Of a stretch of 8,630 nt of DNA, positions 6,611 to 8,630 are shown one piece after another. The DNA lies in assembly GCA_021797225.1 (NCBI GenBank), contig JAKAAE010000060.1:1-8630 (forward strand), written 5' to 3'. This DNA comes from Thermoplasmata archaeon. GTDB taxonomy: Archaea > Thermoplasmatota > Thermoplasmata > Thermoplasmatales > Thermoplasmataceae. The notes under the pieces were generated by a model that had not been told where the DNA came from, did no database searches, and saw only the letters and a list, made by a program, of their open reading frames with translations. Each line of letters opens with the position of its first letter. Position 1 is the first letter of the stretch. A program made the position numbers and the translations under genes.

Positions 6611-7294
6611 ATGGATGAGTTTGATAAAACCGGCGTGACCGACCGTGAATTGAATTCTATATATAATAAGATTCCGGAGGGATATGACAGGGCAAATGCA
6701 TACATATCCTTTTTCCAGGATGTTAAGTGGAGAACATTCATTACCAAACAGATTATTGTAAATTATAAACCTGAAAAAATACTTGATGCCGCCTGTGGAA
6801 AGGGTGAACTTACATTCACCATCAGGCAGTTCTCAGAGGCTTTCACGGTAATGAGCGATTACTCGGAGAACATGCTTAAAAATTCTATTGTCAGTGGCAA
6901 TATGGTATTAGCCTCTTTCGATAATCTCCCATTCAAGGACAATTCATTCGATTCTGTCATGAGCACTTTTGCATTACATGCTGCAGATAGTATTGAGCCG
7001 GTTGTAAAGGAATTCGCAAGGGTAACATCAAATTCAGTAGGTATTATAGCCATGGGAAAATCAGACAACCGTTTCTTCCGGTTTATCTCTGGTGTATATC
7101 TTAAATATATACAGCCCTATATGGCAATACTGGGCAAGGAAAAGCCATCAGATTACAGGTTTATATATTATATCTATAAGAGAATACCGAAAAATTCTGA
7201 AATAAAGGCAATTTTTGAGAAGTATTTTGTTCTGGATTTTTTTCATGAGAAAGCATTCGGAACTGTTTACATTGTATCAGGTAGAAAAAAATAA
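6611..7294 (+). CDS. UbiE/MenG-like class I SAM-dependent methyltransferase
   Basis: This 227-residue Rossmann-fold methyltransferase has SAM motif I ILDAACGKGELT (57-68), the acidic residue after strand 2 in SDYS (Asp83), and motif II/III NLPFKDNSFDSVMSTFAL (105-122). The overall plan resembles UbiE/MenG quinone-ring C-methyltransferases: an N-terminal YNKIPEGYDRANAY, and a late segment with Y-x-F-I-x-Y-x-Y followed by a C-terminal GTVYIVSG strand. Thermoplasma species contain menaquinone and a methylated thermoplasmaquinone, so a role in respiratory quinone methylation is attractive. UbiE-like proteins also include many with other substrates, so this is only a suggestion. The neighbouring divergent Trm112-like gene raises the alternative of a Trm112-dependent RNA or protein methyltransferase; no NPPY-type catalytic motif was seen. 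An ATG at 6596 would add five residues but sits too near the TATA box. Confidence 0.75.
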   Translation: MDEFDKTGVTDRELNSIYNKIPEGYDRANAYISFFQDVKWRTFITKQIIVNYKPEKILDAACGKGELTFTIRQFSEAFTVMSDYSENMLKNSIVSGNMVLASFDNLPFKDNSFDSVMSTFALHAADSIEPVVKEFARVTSNSVGIIAMGKSDNRFFRFISGVYLKYIQPYMAILGKEKPSDYRFIYYIYKRIPKNSEIKAIFEKYFVLDFFHEKAFGTVYIVSGRKK

Positions 7295-7303
7295 TTTTTA
7301 TTG
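7291..7303 (+). terminator. Oligo-T terminator after the methyltransferase
   Basis: The stop codon runs directly into tttttattg, a short T-rich archaeal-type termination tract, with the next promoter about 55 bases on. Confidence 0.35.
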
Positions 7304-7358
7304 CTATATCAATAAATTCTGGAATGAATGGCATTTTATTAACATGTCAACCTACTGA

Positions 7359-7369
7359 TTATTATAAAT
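7359..7369 (+). promoter_or_regulatory. TATA box for the second deoxyribosyltransferase, decides the start
   Basis: The sequence ttattataaat is centred about 22-23 bases before the ATG at 7387. It lies downstream of the earliest in-frame ATG (7324), so that ATG would not be on the transcript. Confidence 0.55.
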
Positions 7370-7386
7370 GCAGCAATTTCTCTGGC

Positions 7387-7830
7387 ATGGTACGAATATA
7401 TATTTCAGCTCCATTATTCAACAGGATGGAAAAAGAATTCAATGCTTATATTGATGAACGTTTAAGGTCAATGGGCTTTGAAACATATCTGCCACAGCGG
7501 GATGGCTATGAAGCCTCCTCTCTTTATGATTCCGGAACCATGTGGGAAGATATAAAATCAAAGATCTTCAAAAAGGATGTTGAAGAGCTGAAAAGGTCCG
7601 AAATTCTCTTCATGGTGCTGGATGGTAGAGTTCCAGACGAAGGTGCATGCGTTGAGCTCGGCATGGCATACACCCTGGGAAAGACCTGCATAGGTGTTCA
7701 GACGGATAGCAGAAAATTCCAGATGGATAATAACAATCCCATGATCGATGGATCACTGAACGGGGGACTTTTTTATTCTCTTGAGGATGCATTCAAACAG
7801 CTGCAAAATCAGGTTTATAAAAAAATATAA
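7387..7830 (+). CDS. Nucleoside 2-deoxyribosyltransferase (paralogue 2)
   Basis: This 147-residue NDT-family protein is paralogous to the one at 1000-1458, about half identical by eye without large gaps. It carries YISAPLF (5-11), YLPQRDG (34-40), DGRVPDEGACVELGMAY (79-95, identical in both copies) with Asp79, Asp84 and presumed nucleophile Glu90, and NNNPMIDGSLNGG (115-127). The C-terminal segment after the active site differs most (NNNPMIDGSLNGG against QNNLMLDHSLSF), and this part of the family contributes to the substrate site. The two copies may therefore prefer different bases. The open frame extends upstream to 7324, but the 21 extra residues (with two Cys) have no counterpart in the paralogue and precede the TATA box, so 7387 is preferred. 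It converges on the GNAT gene 53 bases away. A DNPH1-like hydrolase role cannot be excluded. Confidence 0.85.
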   Translation: MVRIYISAPLFNRMEKEFNAYIDERLRSMGFETYLPQRDGYEASSLYDSGTMWEDIKSKIFKKDVEELKRSEILFMVLDGRVPDEGACVELGMAYTLGKTCIGVQTDSRKFQMDNNNPMIDGSLNGGLFYSLEDAFKQLQNQVYKKI

Positions 7831-7883
7831 GCCAACCATTCTTCTACCTGTCCCAGAATCAGGAATCCATAAATTATCGGTTA

Positions 7884-8558
7884 TTATTCTTTAAATAATT
7901 TTTCGAAAATATATCCCGATTCAAACTCCGGGAACGGTTTAAGAGTTATATATCTGGCAATGCCTTCAGGTGCACATGTCAACCCGGTATCTGTATAATT
8001 AAAGGCATTTCCGGATAAAACAGTATAATTATCCAGTTTGCCTTTATAAAAAGAAACATTGGCAGAACCCTTCCTGTATACCTTTTGTTGATTATGTTCG
8101 AATTTCCACTGTTTGTTCACAAATCCTTTTAATTCTGTACTTTTATAAATATAATCTGAAATATCAACCCCACCGGAAAAGAAATAAAATTTGGTGATTG
8201 CTTTCATTCCAAAAGAGTCCATAAGCTTTATGGATGAATAATTTGACGTTTCCACAAGTCCACGGATGGATTTACAGCCATTCATTTTTGCAAATTCACA
8301 GGCAAAATTCATCAAGCGTGTTCCCATGTGCTTTCTTCTAGAATCAGGGGTTATACGTAATCCACTGAACCATAGAGCGCCATCGTCCAGTTTATCCAGT
8401 TTGATAAAACCTTGAATTTTATCCTCTATAATTACGTATACATTTCCATCATCCAGATAGGACGGGCCGTAACTTGCATTTATATAATCATCATAACCTG
8501 CTTTTGCCGAAATACTGCTTATATAATCCCAGTCATTTTGATCGGCCTGCCTTATCAT
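7884..8558 (-). CDS. GNAT-family N-acetyltransferase with uncharacterised C-terminal domain
   Basis: Residues 1-125 of this 224-residue protein are a GNAT fold. It starts with IRQADQNDWDYI, followed by an acetyl-CoA binding motif A, LRITPDSRRKHMGTRLM (67-83), with the pyrophosphate-loop pattern RRKHMG in which His77 takes the place of the first Gly. Motif B is TSNYSSIKLMDSFGMK (104-119), the usual N-x-x-(x)n-L-(x)n-GF/M region. It probably transfers an acetyl group from acetyl-CoA to an amine of an unknown substrate in the cytosol. Residues about 130-224 form an extra segment rich in aromatic and Lys residues, with short beta-like stretches, which I do not recognise. It may be a second, degenerate GNAT-like half or a substrate domain. 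The start at 8558 fits a TATA box about 27 bases upstream. The gene stands alone, converging on the deoxyribosyltransferase. Confidence 0.8.
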   Translation of the reverse strand: MIRQADQNDWDYISSISAKAGYDDYINASYGPSYLDDGNVYVIIEDKIQGFIKLDKLDDGALWFSGLRITPDSRRKHMGTRLMNFACEFAKMNGCKSIRGLVETSNYSSIKLMDSFGMKAITKFYFFSGGVDISDYIYKSTELKGFVNKQWKFEHNQQKVYRKGSANVSFYKGKLDNYTVLSGNAFNYTDTGLTCAPEGIARYITLKPFPEFESGYIFEKLFKE

Positions 8559-8580
8559 AGGGGTAGAATTTTATCCTGTT

Positions 8581-8590
8581 CATAATATTT
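8581..8590 (-). promoter_or_regulatory. TATA box for the GNAT gene
   Basis: The - strand reads aaatattatg, centred about 27 bases from the ATG at 8558, giving a leaderless start. Bases 8591-8630 hold no recognisable gene. Confidence 0.45.
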
Positions 8591-8630
8591 CCGATGCCTC
8601 TGTTATTTCTCATTGGAACCTTTAACTTTT

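Noticed and set aside
7324..7386. N-terminal extension of the second deoxyribosyltransferase
   Set aside because: The extra 21 residues have no match in the paralogue, and a TATA box lies within them at 7359-7369.
7845..7870. Short inverted repeat (cctg...cagg) between the convergent genes at the right end
   Set aside because: Four-base arms around a nine-base loop are not distinguishable from chance, and no T-run follows closely.
8533..8613. 26-codon - strand frame overlapping the GNAT start
   Set aside because: It is short, contains the GNAT TATA box and start codon, and shows no ribosome binding site or recognisable motif, so it is probably chance.

Overview
The window looks like chromosomal DNA from a thermoacidophilic archaeon of the order Thermoplasmatales (Ferroplasma, Picrophilus, Cuniculiplasma or Acidiplasma type); the genus cannot be fixed from sequence alone. 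The DNA is AT-rich. Most genes begin about 22-28 bases downstream of an archaeal TATA box with no ribosome binding site, which implies leaderless mRNAs. The regulator is an archaeal HTH_10 (Bat-type) protein. CoA synthesis is represented by a bacterial-style type I pantothenate kinase, known among archaea from this order. No tRNA, rRNA, CRISPR array, insertion sequence or phage gene was seen. No gene-free gap exceeds about 180 bases.

Layout. Bases 93-2466 carry three genes on the + strand: an inosine/uridine-type nucleoside hydrolase, a nucleoside 2-deoxyribosyltransferase and pantothenate kinase (coaA). Facing them is an HTH_10 regulator on the - strand (2481-3143). It is divergent from an NCS1 nucleobase permease (3316-4755), and a perfect 6-6-6 dyad lies almost exactly between the two promoters. 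An MFS transporter follows (4880-6178). It is the only gene with a clear Shine-Dalgarno leader, and that leader holds a possible seven-codon leader peptide. A Trm112-like zinc protein (- strand, 6205-6519) is divergent from a UbiE/MenG-like methyltransferase (6611-7294). A second deoxyribosyltransferase paralogue (7387-7830) faces a two-part GNAT acetyltransferase (7884-8558, - strand).

How the genes fit together. Nucleoside hydrolase, two deoxyribosyltransferases and an NCS1 permease form a plausible nucleobase/deoxynucleoside salvage neighbourhood: import bases, release bases from ribonucleosides, and move deoxyribose between bases. The regulator probably acts on the permease because of the shared intergenic dyad. 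Pantothenate kinase is a separate cofactor function embedded among them. The Trm112-like/methyltransferase pair suggests an activator-enzyme relationship, the most testable new idea here. Several starts are set downstream of the longest open frame because of promoter spacing or homology (1510, 3316, 4880, 6611, 7387).
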